From NCBI GenBank assembly GCA_011389965.1, contig JAABTF010000020.1, forward strand, positions 1 through 39,968: a DNA stretch of 39,968 nucleotides, written 5' to 3'. The notes under the pieces are model-generated. The model saw only the letters and a list, made by a program, of their open reading frames with translations, did no database searches and was not told where the DNA came from. Both the position numbers and the translations under genes were made by a program. Shown here in pieces: positions 1 through 7,648 of this stretch (position 1 is the first letter of the stretch; each line of letters starts with the position of its first letter). Origin of the DNA: Halothiobacillus sp. Its GTDB lineage: Bacteria; Pseudomonadota; Gammaproteobacteria; Halothiobacillales; Halothiobacillaceae.

Positions 1-13
1 GCTCTTCCGATCT
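1..13. other. Illumina adapter remnant at contig end
   Basis: Bases 1-13 (gctcttccgatct) are identical to the 3' end of the standard Illumina TruSeq/PE adapter. The homology of the following reading frame to SpeD resumes right after it (Asp-Ile-Asp-Val-Ser-Thr-Cys from base 15). A 13-base exact match at the very end of the window is very unlikely by chance, so these bases are probably untrimmed library sequence and not genome. Confidence 0.93.
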
Positions 14-14
14 G

Positions 15-419
15 GACATCGACGTGTCCACCTGCGGGCGGATCTCACCGCTGCGGGCGCTCAATTACCTGATCCACAGCTTCGATTCGGACATCGTCAC
101 CCTCGACTACCGTGTGCGCGGCTTCACGCGGGATGTTCACGGACACAAGCACTTCATCGATCACGAGATCAACTCGATCCAGAACTACATGTCCGAGGAC
201 ACGCGCGAGCGCTACCAGATGATCGACGTGAACGTCTATCAGGAGAACATCTTCCACACCAAGATGCTCCTGAAGGACTTCGATCTGGACAACTACCTGT
301 TCGGCCACGGTACCGACGACTACGGGCCGGCCGACTGCGCGCGGATCGAAAAGGCGCTGAAAAAGGAGATGTACGAGATCTTCTACGGCCGCAACCTGGC
401 CGATGCCGACGTCGTATAA
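15..419 (+). CDS. speD: S-adenosylmethionine decarboxylase, 3' part (5' end missing)
   Basis: This is the C-terminal ~134 residues of SpeD, the pyruvoyl-dependent enzyme that decarboxylates S-adenosylmethionine to supply aminopropyl groups for spermidine. The readable part starts at DVSTCG, which carries the catalytic-site Cys region. It continues through the strongly conserved block [38 protein letters not shown] and ends with YGRN, all typical of the enterobacterial-type enzyme (about 264 residues). The Lys-Ser self-cleavage site that generates the pyruvoyl group lies upstream of the contig edge and cannot be checked. The true start is absent, and the GTG at 24 is an internal Val codon. The gene is convergent with glcF, with only 5 bp between the stop codons and no terminator visible there. 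Confidence 0.95.
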   Translation, partial: DIDVSTCGRISPLRALNYLIHSFDSDIVTLDYRVRGFTRDVHGHKHFIDHEINSIQNYMSEDTRERYQMIDVNVYQENIFHTKMLLKDFDLDNYLFGHGTDDYGPADCARIEKALKKEMYEIFYGRNLADADVV

Positions 420-424
420 AGGCG

Positions 425-1678
425 TCAGTCGCGCCGTTGGGCGAGGGCGGCGGCTATCACTTCCACCGGCTGGGCCATCGTCAGTTCCGCACCGGCGGCC
501 AGATGGGTGGCGCAGCCGACATTGGCGCTGACCACCATGTCCGGTTGCAGGTTCTCGATCGATTCGAGTTTCGGCGCGCGCAGTTCGTCGGCCTGCCGCG
601 GATAGAGCATTACCTGCATCCCGGCGGCGCCACAACAGCGCTGATTGTCGGCGATATCCAGCAACTCGAGGCCCGGTATTCGTTCCAGCAGTTGGCGGGC
701 GGCGTCGGGCTGCTTGAGATGGTTGCGTTGGCTGCAAGGGGTGTGGATCGCGATCCGCCAGTCCAGCGCCGGTATCGATGGCCACTCGGTCGGTTCGCGT
801 TCCAGCAGCCATTCGGTGATCTCGCGCACTCGCAGTCCGTGTTCCGCTTCCAGCCCGGCCAGTTCGCTGCGGCAGGCGGTCCCGATGACCACCACTTCGT
901 CCAACCCCGCCTCCCGGAATGTCGCGGCGTTACGTTCACGCTGATTGCGCGCGCCCTCGGGGTCGCCGCCATGGGCATGCATGGCGCCGCAGCAGGTTTG
1001 GGCGGGGGGCGTGATGACTCGGTATCCCAGCGCCGTCAGCACGTCACGCGCGGCCCGCGCGGCCGTGGCGTTCATGGCCTGGCCGGTGCAGCCGACAAAC
1101 AGGCCGACCGTTCCGCGTTCGGCGCCGTGATTCGAAACCGTTGCCTGAGACTGGGGCAGGCCCCGAGGTAGGCCCAAGGGTCGGCGGGGCAGCGATTGGC
1201 CAATCACGCCGGCCAGTCGGCGGGTGAGGCGACCGGCGCCCAGTGTCATGGTGACGCGGTATAGCCCCCATGCAATGCCCAGGCGGCGGCGCCGCGTCAG
1301 CAAGACGTCGCGCAGCCAGCGCCAGTGCCGGCCGAGTGCCCGGGGCCGCAGTGCGGCCTCGTCCCCACGGGCGAGGCGGGCGCGGCCCGCGTCGATCAGT
1401 CGGCCATATGCCACTCCCGAGGGGCAGACCGATTCGCAGGCGCGGCAGGTCAGGCAGCCGTCGAGGTGATCGCGGACACTCGCGTCCACGGGCAGCCCGC
1501 CGTCACTGATGCCCAGCAGCAGACTGATGCGCCCGCGGGGGCCGTCGGCCTCGTTCTCGGAGAGGGCGAAGGTGGGGCAGTGCGGCACGCAGATGCCGCA
1601 CATCACGCAGTCGAGTGCGTCGGCGCGGATGGCCTCGTCGAGCGTCAATGGGGCGGTATGGCTGGCTTGGGAGGGCAT
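425..1678 (-). CDS. glcF: Glycolate oxidase iron-sulfur subunit (GlcF-like)
   Basis: This 417-residue protein resembles GlcF, the iron-sulfur subunit that takes electrons from the flavin subunits GlcD/GlcE during oxidation of glycolate or a related 2-hydroxy acid to the keto acid. Two ferredoxin-type [4Fe-4S] motifs are visible: C24-x2-C27-x2-C30-x3-C34-P and C75-x2-C78-x2-C81-x3-C85-P. Two Cys-rich CCG domains follow, with QTCCGAMHAHGG and RCCGAAG signatures. I chose the ATG at 1678 because the conserved N-terminus (LTLDEAIRADALDCVMCG) begins soon after. The frame stays open to 1912, but that extension is unlike the family and covers a terminator-like hairpin. No glcD or glcE is adjacent on either side, so the partner subunits must lie elsewhere or the protein serves another oxidoreductase such as a LutA-type complex. 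Confidence 0.88.
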   Translation of the reverse strand: MPSQASHTAPLTLDEAIRADALDCVMCGICVPHCPTFALSENEADGPRGRISLLLGISDGGLPVDASVRDHLDGCLTCRACESVCPSGVAYGRLIDAGRARLARGDEAALRPRALGRHWRWLRDVLLTRRRRLGIAWGLYRVTMTLGAGRLTRRLAGVIGQSLPRRPLGLPRGLPQSQATVSNHGAERGTVGLFVGCTGQAMNATAARAARDVLTALGYRVITPPAQTCCGAMHAHGGDPEGARNQRERNAATFREAGLDEVVVIGTACRSELAGLEAEHGLRVREITEWLLEREPTEWPSIPALDWRIAIHTPCSQRNHLKQPDAARQLLERIPGLELLDIADNQRCCGAAGMQVMLYPRQADELRAPKLESIENLQPDMVVSANVGCATHLAAGAELTMAQPVEVIAAALAQRRD

Positions 1679-1828
1679 GTTGGGCAGATTGCAGTGGCGC
1701 GCGGTGATGGTCAAGGCGCGCGCCTCTCGGGGTGGATAGAATTCACCTCGAGGGGTTGTCACGCCCGGCAGTATTAGTATATATTGATACTGTGAATTGC
1801 TTATCCTCCTTTGGTGGTTCTTATTTTT

Positions 1829-1854
1829 TGCCGGCGTTTGCCGGCATTTTTTTT
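1829..1854 (+). terminator. Hairpin plus T8 upstream of rplM
   Basis: A perfect 7-bp stem (tgccggc / gccggca, 1829-1835 with 1840-1846) with a GTTT loop is followed by eight T residues (1847-1854). In the + direction it has the form of a Rho-independent terminator. It sits between divergent glcF and rplM, so it would stop transcripts entering from speD or antisense to glcF. On the - strand the hairpin is followed by A residues and should not terminate. Confidence 0.6.
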
Positions 1855-1905
1855 GCCCGGTGTATTGGTAGCCACGGTTCGGATTGCGAATAGGGCAGGA
1901 ATTCC

Positions 1906-1935
1906 TTCGCAATACGGAGCGATCCGCTTTATACT
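1906..1935 (+). promoter_or_regulatory. Candidate sigma70 promoter for rplM-rpsI
   Basis: A -10 hexamer TATACT (1930-1935) lies 18 bp after TTCGCA (1906-1911), which matches the -35 consensus at four of six positions. It lies downstream of the 1829-1854 terminator and about 195 bp before the rplM start, which implies a long 5' leader. Ribosomal protein operons often have such leaders. No autoregulatory fold was identified. Confidence 0.5.
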
Positions 1936-2049
1936 CCGCGGTTCGTCAGGAGAACGCGGATCTTCCTGGTTGCAGCCCGCTCCGAGGGGCAGAGGCAGCG
2001 CCGGGGATCCGATGTGTCTCCCGAGTTCGTGTCGGTTGCGAAATCGGCC

Positions 2050-2078
2050 TTGCGGGGCGCGCTGCCTTCGGGTAGACT
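2050..2078 (+). promoter_or_regulatory. Second candidate promoter nearer rplM
   Basis: TTGCGG (2050-2055), a 17-bp spacer and TAGACT (2073-2078) form a plausible but weaker sigma70 promoter about 50 bp before the rplM start codon. It may be an alternative or additional start to the upstream TATACT promoter. Confidence 0.35.
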
Positions 2079-2130
2079 TCGCGCCCTCTTGAAATCAATG
2101 TATCGCTTCTGGTTTGGGAGCTGTCGATCC

Positions 2131-2559
2131 ATGAAAACCTATTCCGCCAAGCCGGCCGAGGTCAAACGCGACTGGTACGTCATCGATGCATCCGGCAAAA
2201 CGCTGGGTCGTCTGGCCACCGAGGTCGCCCGTCGTCTGCGTGGCAAGCACAAGGCCGAGTACACCCCGCACGTGGACACCGGTGATTACATCGTTGTCGT
2301 TAACGCGAAGGACATCAAGGTCACTGGCAAGAAAGCCACTGACAAGATGTATCACTTCCACACTGGGTTTATCGGCAACATGCGTCACTTCACCTTCGAA
2401 AAGCTGATGGAGCGCTCCCCGGAGCGGGTCATCGAGCTCGCGGTGAAGGGCATGCTGCCGAAGAATTCCCTTGGCCGTCAGATGTACACCAAGCTCAAGG
2501 TCTACGCAGACGCCGAGCATAACCATCAGGCGCAACAGCCCCAGCCGCTCGAGATCTAA
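2131..2559 (+). CDS. rplM: 50S ribosomal protein L13
   Basis: L13 is an early-assembly protein of the large ribosomal subunit that binds 23S rRNA. The 142-residue product has the same length as E. coli L13. It shows the family blocks [59 protein letters not shown] and [11 protein letters not shown]. The ATG at 2131 is chosen by homology and has GGGAG about 11 bp upstream. The frame is open further upstream (to 2014), but that part has no family similarity. It is followed after 12 bp by rpsI, the standard bacterial operon. Confidence 0.98.
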   Translation: MKTYSAKPAEVKRDWYVIDASGKTLGRLATEVARRLRGKHKAEYTPHVDTGDYIVVVNAKDIKVTGKKATDKMYHFHTGFIGNMRHFTFEKLMERSPERVIELAVKGMLPKNSLGRQMYTKLKVYADAEHNHQAQQPQPLEI

Positions 2560-2571
2560 GAGAGACTAGCT

Positions 2572-2964
2572 ATGGCAATGACACAGAATTACGGAACCGG
2601 TCGTCGCAAGACATCTTCTGCACGGGTATTCCTGCGGCCGGGTACCGGCAAGATCACGATCAATGGCAAGGCCATCGAAGACTTCTTCGGTCGCGAAACT
2701 GGCCAAATGGTCGTGCGCCAGCCGCTGGAGCTGCTGGAAGTGAGTGACAAGTTCGACGTAGTCGCCACGGTCGCTGGCGGTGGTCCGAGCGGCCAGGCCG
2801 GCGCCATGCGCCACGGTCTGACTCGTGCGCTGATGGACTACGACGAGGCCTATCGCCCGGCGCTGCGCGAAGCAGGTTTCGTTACCCGCGACGCTCGTCA
2901 GGTCGAGCGGAAAAAGGTCGGTCTGCGCAAGGCACGTCGTTCGGTTCAGTTCTCCAAGCGCTGA
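2572..2964 (+). CDS. rpsI: 30S ribosomal protein S9
   Basis: S9 is a small-subunit protein whose basic C-terminal tail reaches the P site and contacts tRNA. The 130-residue product has the family length and blocks: [29 protein letters not shown](T)RAL, and the terminal [17 protein letters not shown], including the invariant final Lys-Arg. It is the second gene of the rplM operon and is followed by a strong terminator at 3004-3032. Confidence 0.98.
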   Translation: MAMTQNYGTGRRKTSSARVFLRPGTGKITINGKAIEDFFGRETGQMVVRQPLELLEVSDKFDVVATVAGGGPSGQAGAMRHGLTRALMDYDEAYRPALREAGFVTRDARQVERKKVGLRKARRSVQFSKR

Positions 2965-3003
2965 TCACACGACCTTGCTGGCCCAGCTTGGCTGGGAACG
3001 ACG

Positions 3004-3032
3004 AAAAACCCCGCACTCGGTGCGGGGTTTTT
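3004..3032 (+). terminator. Rho-independent terminator of rplM-rpsI
   Basis: A perfect 12-bp inverted repeat (3004-3015 with 3021-3032; core ccccgca/tgcgggg) with a CTCGG loop has flanking A and T runs and further T residues to 3038. It lies 40 bp after the rpsI stop. Confidence 0.93.
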
Positions 3033-3038
3033 GTTTTT

Positions 3039-3666
3039 GCCACGGCAAACTTGCGTCCTTCCACCGTCACCAGGAAACCCTTCTGATTGATGTATCCCCT
3101 TTCGGTGGGACGACGTGGCCCGGCCCGGCAGGCGATCTTCCACCGCCAAGATCCGCGTGTTCGCCGCGTTCCCCGCCCAGATCGTAGCTCGAGCCAAAGG
3201 CTGGGCAGACGCCTGGCCTGGGTCGTTGCCGCGCGGGGATAACGGACTGGCGCGTCATTCCGGCGCTCTCGTCTCTGACGGCCACCAGCTCCCACTAGAG
3301 AAATACCCTTCCGCGCGGACGAGCGCCCCGCATCTACCCGGCTCAAGGCGCGCAGAGCGGCATCCGATTCGTGCAGAGTTTCCCTGGGAGTGGTGGCTTG
3401 CGCGCACCAGCGATGGTGCGGCGCCGGCTTGATCTGCGCTCAGGAGGCGGGCGATTGCCTTATCCCTGTGGTGGCACCCATAGCAGGGCAGCCCATGGGT
3501 CAAGGTGTGGTTTTTTTGGGAGAGGGGGCATCTAGTGCCATCGCCCGGCGGCGCCAACGCCGGAGTGGAGACTCTGGCGCGCGATCTCGGCGATTTATCC
3601 GGAATGGGGCCCATGAGAGGCCCCGTCAGATGGAGAGAGGGGTGACCCGCGGGACGGATCAGGAGA
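3039..3666. other. Gene-poor stretch between rpsI and bamD
   Basis: This ~630 bp holds no reading frame I recognise. Several overlapping open frames exist on both strands, but all have Arg/Pro/Ser/Ala-rich, low-complexity translations typical of non-coding GC-rich DNA. Local features are a GTCATTCCGGCG-like stretch near 3254, reminiscent of dispersed proteobacterial intergenic repeats, an inverted repeat acccat/atgggt near 3475-3500, and a ggggcc/ggcccc hairpin at 3606-3624 just downstream of bamD. No tRNA, tmRNA, SRP or RNase P signature motif was seen. A small RNA, a repeat remnant or a decayed gene are all possible. Confidence 0.5.
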
Positions 3667-4488
3667 TCAGGAAGACTGGTCGGCCGACTGGCGCGTGGCC
3701 TTGAGAACCGCTTCGGCGTCGGCCTTCTCTTTTTCCAGCCCCAACTTGTCGTAGGCCTTGATCAGGAGTTCCAGTGCCGGAATGGTCGAGGTCGAGCCGT
3801 TGTATTTCTCCAGCGCACGCTGTGAGCGATTGGCCGCGGCCAGCCACGCGCCGCGGCGCATGTAGTACTGGGCCACCTGGACCTCGTGTTCGGCCAGGGC
3901 ATTACGTACCCGGATCAATCGGCGACTGGCGTCGTCGACGTATTGGCTCTTCGGGTACTGCTCGACCAGACGGGAGAAGGCCCGGTAGGCTTCCTGGAGG
4001 ACCGTCTGGTCTCGCTTGGACAAATCCGGTGGGGCGATCTTGTTGATCAGCGAATCACCGCGGCTCATGTTGGCCAGGCCCTTGAGATACAGGGCATAAG
4101 CCACATTGTCACCACGCGGATGCAGTTGGATGTAGCGATCGGCAGCGGCAATGGCCGAATCCGGTTCGTCGTACTTGTGATAGGCGTAGGCGACTTCCAG
4201 CTGCGCTTGCTCGGTGTAGGCGCCGAAGGGGTAACGGCCCTCGAGGGTTTCGTACTTCTTGATCGCCGTTTCGTAGTCTCCGCGGCGCATGGCCTCGTTG
4301 GCTTCCTGGTAAAGCTGAGCGGCCGACGCGGTCGGGTCGCTAAGGTTGACCCCGTCGTCATCGGACTTGGAGAACCAGGAACAGCCGCTGGAGAGCGCGA
4401 CCATGCCGGCTATCAGGGCCGCTCGGGCAACATGCCGGGTCAGGGAACGGCGGGATACCGGGCGGGAACGGTCGCGATGCTGGATCAT
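3667..4488 (-). CDS. bamD: Outer-membrane assembly lipoprotein BamD
   Basis: BamD is the essential lipoprotein of the BAM complex, which inserts beta-barrel proteins into the outer membrane. The 273-residue product starts with a basic region, a hydrophobic stretch (ARAALIAGMVAL) and a lipobox-like LSSGC, with lipidation expected at Cys36. The -3 position is Ser instead of the usual Leu. The mature part is five TPR-like repeats, including LYQEANEAMRRGDYETAIKK, GRYPFGAYTEQAQLEVAYAY and DEPDSAIAAADRYIQLHP. The ATG at 4488 is the only reasonable start giving a signal peptide. The frame is open to 4644, but that extension would bury the signal. It is divergent from rluD, the same arrangement as in E. 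coli. Confidence 0.94.
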   Translation of the reverse strand: MIQHRDRSRPVSRRSLTRHVARAALIAGMVALSSGCSWFSKSDDDGVNLSDPTASAAQLYQEANEAMRRGDYETAIKKYETLEGRYPFGAYTEQAQLEVAYAYHKYDEPDSAIAAADRYIQLHPRGDNVAYALYLKGLANMSRGDSLINKIAPPDLSKRDQTVLQEAYRAFSRLVEQYPKSQYVDDASRRLIRVRNALAEHEVQVAQYYMRRGAWLAAANRSQRALEKYNGSTSTIPALELLIKAYDKLGLEKEKADAEAVLKATRQSADQSS

Positions 4489-4701
4489 GATGATGGAGTG
4501 ATAGCCGCAGGCAGTGTATGAATGTTTGCCCACCGTACAGCGCGGCGCGTTGATGGGGCGGACTTTAACGGCTAATCTTCGCAGATAAGGTTCCAAAAAC
4601 CAACCAATTGCGCGACGGGTGCTCACCCGTCTTTTTATTGTCACGGCAGTCTGCTTTCATTTGATTGCGGGCAGCCGCTCGATCGGCAGAAATCTGGATA
4701 C

Positions 4702-5694
4702 ATGGAAATCGATAGAACACTGGTTGTGCCCGCCGAATGTGCCGGGATGCGGCTCGACCAGGCGGCAGCGCGCTGCTGGCCCGACTTCTCGCGCAGTCGC
4801 ATCAAGGGCTGGATCAAGGCCGGGCAGGTGACGCTCAATGGGCATCCCGCCCGGCCTCGCGATACCGTTCTCGGCGGCGAGGAACTGGGGCTGACTGCTG
4901 AGCTCGAGCAGCAGGGCGCGGATCGGCCGCAGGCGATCCCGCTGGATATCGTCTTTGAGGACGACCACCTGCTGGTGGTCAACAAGCCGGTGGACCTGGT
5001 CGTTCACCCCGGGGCCGGCAATCCGGATGGCACCCTAGTCAACGCCCTGCTGCATCACGATCCGGACCTGGCGCTGCTGCCGCGGGCCGGCGTGGTGCAT
5101 CGGCTGGACAAGCAGACCAGCGGCCTGTTGGTGGTAGGCAAGACCCAGGGGGCCTTTCAAAGCCTGGTGGCGGACCTGGCCGAGCGGCGCATCGGACGGG
5201 AATACGATGCCATTGTTCTGGGGCACATCATCGCGGGAGACACCGTCGAGGCCCCCATCGGTCGACATGCGCGCGATCGCCAGCGTCAGGCCGTGGTGCC
5301 TCAGGGCAAGCCGGCGGTGACCCACTACCGCGTGGTCGAGCGATTCGGCGAGCATTCCTGGTTGCGGGTGCGTCTGGAGACCGGGCGGACGCACCAGATC
5401 CGTGTGCACATGGCGCATATCCGCCATCCCATTGTCGGCGACCCGCTGTACGGCGGGCGGCCCAAGTTGCCGCGCGGGGCCGAGGACCTGCTGGTCGAGG
5501 TGTTGCGGGACTTCGGTCGCCAGGCGCTGCACGCCCGCCGGTTGACCTTGCGCCACCCGGAGACCGGGGAGACACTCTCGCTCGAGGCTCCCATGCCCGA
5601 GGATATGGACGAACTGATCGATTTGTTGCGTGACTACCGTGACGGCTTTGACGAAGGGGAGGCAGAAGTTATTTATGTCCAGGACGACGACTGA
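4702..5694 (+). CDS. rluD: 23S rRNA pseudouridine(1911/1915/1917) synthase
   Basis: RluD isomerises uridines in helix 69 of 23S rRNA and is the growth-relevant large-subunit pseudouridine synthase. The 330-residue protein has an N-terminal S4 RNA-binding domain (about residues 17-80, with SRSRIKGWIKAGQVTLNG). The catalytic domain carries HRLDKQTSGLLVVGKT, with Asp136 as the catalytic aspartate. RLETGRTHQIRVHMAHIRHPIVGD is the conserved late motif, split here over RLETGRTHQIRVHM and IRHPIVGDPLYGG. Position next to bamD and pgeF matches the conserved order. The 3' end overlaps pgeF by 20 bp, implying translational coupling. Confidence 0.95.
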   Translation: MEIDRTLVVPAECAGMRLDQAAARCWPDFSRSRIKGWIKAGQVTLNGHPARPRDTVLGGEELGLTAELEQQGADRPQAIPLDIVFEDDHLLVVNKPVDLVVHPGAGNPDGTLVNALLHHDPDLALLPRAGVVHRLDKQTSGLLVVGKTQGAFQSLVADLAERRIGREYDAIVLGHIIAGDTVEAPIGRHARDRQRQAVVPQGKPAVTHYRVVERFGEHSWLRVRLETGRTHQIRVHMAHIRHPIVGDPLYGGRPKLPRGAEDLLVEVLRDFGRQALHARRLTLRHPETGETLSLEAPMPEDMDELIDLLRDYRDGFDEGEAEVIYVQDDD

Positions 5695-6454
5695 CCGATC
5701 CGACGGCGTGCGTTTCATCGAGGCGACATGGCCGGCGCCTGCCGGTGTGCGTGCCGGTGTGACCACCCGGGTGGGCGGACACAGTGAGCCGCCATTCGAT
5801 GCGTTCAATCTGGCCACGCACGTCGGTGACGAGCCCGGGCGGGTCGAGGCCAATCGCCGGGATCTCGAGTCGCTTCTCGCGTTGCCCGAGTCGCCACGCT
5901 GGCTGCATCAGACGCACGGCACGCAGGTGATCGGCCCCGATGTGCCGGGAGACGGCCCCGAAGCCGACGCGGCTTTTACCGACCGTGCCGACGAGGTGCT
6001 GGCCGTGTTGACGGCCGATTGCCTCTCGGTAACCTTGACCAGCCACGACGGCCGGGAGATTGCCGTGGCTCATGCCGGCTGGCGGGGGTTGGCCGATGGG
6101 GTGATCGAGCAGGCGGTCGAACGTTTTTCCGTCGCGGGCGACGAGATGATGGCCTGGCTGGGCCCGGCGATCGGACCGCAGCACTTCGTGGTCGGCGGAG
6201 AGGTCCGCGAGGCATTCATGCACGAATACCCGCCGGACGCCTCGGCGTTTCGCGGCGCGGCCGAGCCGGGCAAGTTCCATGCGGACCTGTTTGCCCTGGC
6301 ACGGTCCCGGCTGCGACGTCAGGGGATCAGCCGGGTCTACGGCGGCGAGCGCGACACCTTCGGCCAGCCGGACCTTTTCTATTCCTACCGGCGCGACCAG
6401 GGTAAGACGGGACGCATGGCGACCCTGATCTGGCGAGAGCCGGACCAGGTTTGA
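5675..6454 (+). CDS. pgeF: Purine nucleoside phosphorylase/laccase-domain protein (YfiH)
   Basis: This 259-residue protein belongs to the YfiH/DUF152 family. Members have been described as purine nucleoside phosphorylases or oxidases and as peptidoglycan-editing factor in E. coli. The probable metal ligands are visible: His81 in LHQTHG, Cys116 in TADCLSV and His133 in VAHAGWRGLA. The conserved end DTFGQPDLFYSYRRDQGKTGRMA is present in pieces (GERDTFG, FYSYRRD, TGRMATLIW). The ATG at 5675 lies inside the end of rluD, with GGGGAGG 12 bp upstream. The rluD-pgeF pairing is conserved in many Proteobacteria. Confidence 0.92.
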   Translation: MSRTTTDRSDGVRFIEATWPAPAGVRAGVTTRVGGHSEPPFDAFNLATHVGDEPGRVEANRRDLESLLALPESPRWLHQTHGTQVIGPDVPGDGPEADAAFTDRADEVLAVLTADCLSVTLTSHDGREIAVAHAGWRGLADGVIEQAVERFSVAGDEMMAWLGPAIGPQHFVVGGEVREAFMHEYPPDASAFRGAAEPGKFHADLFALARSRLRRQGISRVYGGERDTFGQPDLFYSYRRDQGKTGRMATLIWREPDQV

Positions 6455-6498
6455 CTTCGCCGCGCGTCTCCGTAACCGAAACAAGAGGATCGAAGCAA

Positions 6499-7029
6499 AT
6501 GGCACAACCACAACCATGGCTTTTGCTGACACTGGTCGGGGCCGATCGCCCCGGCATCGTGGCACATATCACCCGCGTGCTGTTCGGTGTGGGTGCCGAG
6601 TTGGGCGAGACTGCCATGATGCGACTGGGCAATCAGTTCGCCATCATGATGATGGTCCGCGGCGCAGGTAACCCGGAAGAAGTGGCCGGGCTGCTGGAGT
6701 CCGTGCGTGCGGATTTCAATCTCAAGCTGCATGTGGACGAGATCGATGCTTCGCTTCATCAGCATCGCGAGCCGGATATCTCGGTGACGGTCCATAGCGC
6801 CGACCGCAGCGGTATCGTCGCCGAGGTGACTGCCGCCTTGCTCGAGGCCGGCATGAACATCCTGGATCTGCGCTCGGACGTGGGCGGGTCGGCCGAAAAG
6901 CCGATCTACATCATGCAGATCGACGGCGAAAGCAGCGCCGGCGTCGAGCCGATCGAACAGTGTGTGGCGCGCTTCGCCGATCAGGGGCTGACCGTGCGCG
7001 TCACGCCCCTCGAAACGATGCGGGGTTGA
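6499..7029 (+). CDS. Double ACT-domain regulator, GcvR-like
   Basis: The 176-residue product consists of two ACT domains (about residues 8-80 and 92-165). Each begins with a recognisable ligand-binding loop: LVGADRPGIVAHITRVLFG and HSADRSGIVAEVTAALLEAG. ACT pairs of this size are typical of GcvR, the amino-acid-sensing antagonist of the glycine-cleavage activator GcvA, and of related glycine-cleavage-type regulators. The ATG at 6499 follows AAGAGGATCG; the frame is open from 6451, overlapping pgeF, but the extension lacks family similarity. It lies 3 bp before def. No gcvA or gcvTHP is in the window, so the regulated target is not shown. Confidence 0.8.
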   Translation: MAQPQPWLLLTLVGADRPGIVAHITRVLFGVGAELGETAMMRLGNQFAIMMMVRGAGNPEEVAGLLESVRADFNLKLHVDEIDASLHQHREPDISVTVHSADRSGIVAEVTAALLEAGMNILDLRSDVGGSAEKPIYIMQIDGESSAGVEPIEQCVARFADQGLTVRVTPLETMRG

Positions 7030-7032
7030 AGC

Positions 7033-7524
7033 GTGGAGCCGTTGCCGATCCTGACCTACCCGGACGATCGCCTCAAGGCGGTCTGTGAGCCGGTCGAGCA
7101 GTTCGATCCGGAGCTGCGCGAGTTCGCCGAACACCTGCAGCACACTGCCGACCAGGGGCCGTCGGCGGTCGGTATCGCCGCGCCGCAGGTCGGGCGCATG
7201 CAACGCCTGTGTCTCGTTGATGCCACGCGGGCCAAGCGCCCGGTGGACAACCATGGGCCGCTGGTGCTGATCAATCCCGCGATCACCAATTGGAAGGGCT
7301 TTGCCGTCGGTCGCGAGGGTTGCCTGTCCATCCCCGACTACACCGGCAAGGTGATCCGCGCCGAGACCATCGAGCTCACTGCCCAGGACATCGAGGGCCG
7401 GATCGTGACCTTCAAGATGAAGGGCTTCGAGGCGCGCATCGCCCAGCACGAGATCGATCACCTCGACGGCATCCTTTTTCTCGATCGGCTGGTCAGCCGT
7501 CACGCGGATCTGCGCGAGCGGTAA
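7033..7524 (+). CDS. def: Peptide deformylase
   Basis: Def removes the N-formyl group from nascent proteins using a bound Fe2+ or Zn2+. The 163-residue product shows the three family motifs. Motif I is AVGIAAPQ (residues 45-52), motif II is EGCLS with metal ligand Cys97, and motif III is QHEIDHLDG with ligands His139 and His143 and catalytic Glu140. Motif I has Ala45 where the first Gly of GxGxAAPQ is usual. Translation starts at GTG 7033, three bases after the stop of the ACT gene, so it is probably co-translated. It is separated from fmt, its common partner, so a second def-fmt copy may exist elsewhere. Confidence 0.93.
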   Translation: MEPLPILTYPDDRLKAVCEPVEQFDPELREFAEHLQHTADQGPSAVGIAAPQVGRMQRLCLVDATRAKRPVDNHGPLVLINPAITNWKGFAVGREGCLSIPDYTGKVIRAETIELTAQDIEGRIVTFKMKGFEARIAQHEIDHLDGILFLDRLVSRHADLRER

Positions 7525-7531
7525 CTTACTG

Positions 7532-7553
7532 ACCCGGAACGTGTTCTGGGTTT
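7532..7553 (+). terminator. Probable terminator after def
   Basis: An 8-bp stem (acccggaa / ttctgggt, with one G-U pair) and a CGTG loop are followed by TTTCTCT, 8 bp past the def stop. The T tract is weak. Confidence 0.5.
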
Positions 7554-7648
7554 CTCTGTGCTATCTTCCTTGAGGCACGAGCCCATCCACTTGGCTCGAG
7601 CGTCTGCCGGTGCTGTATCCGTCAGACCTTGCCCTGGGGGAGGTGCCC

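Noticed and set aside
3004-3032. Regulatory RNA instead of terminator
   Set aside because: Simple perfect stem with A/T flanks right after rpsI is an ordinary Rho-independent terminator.
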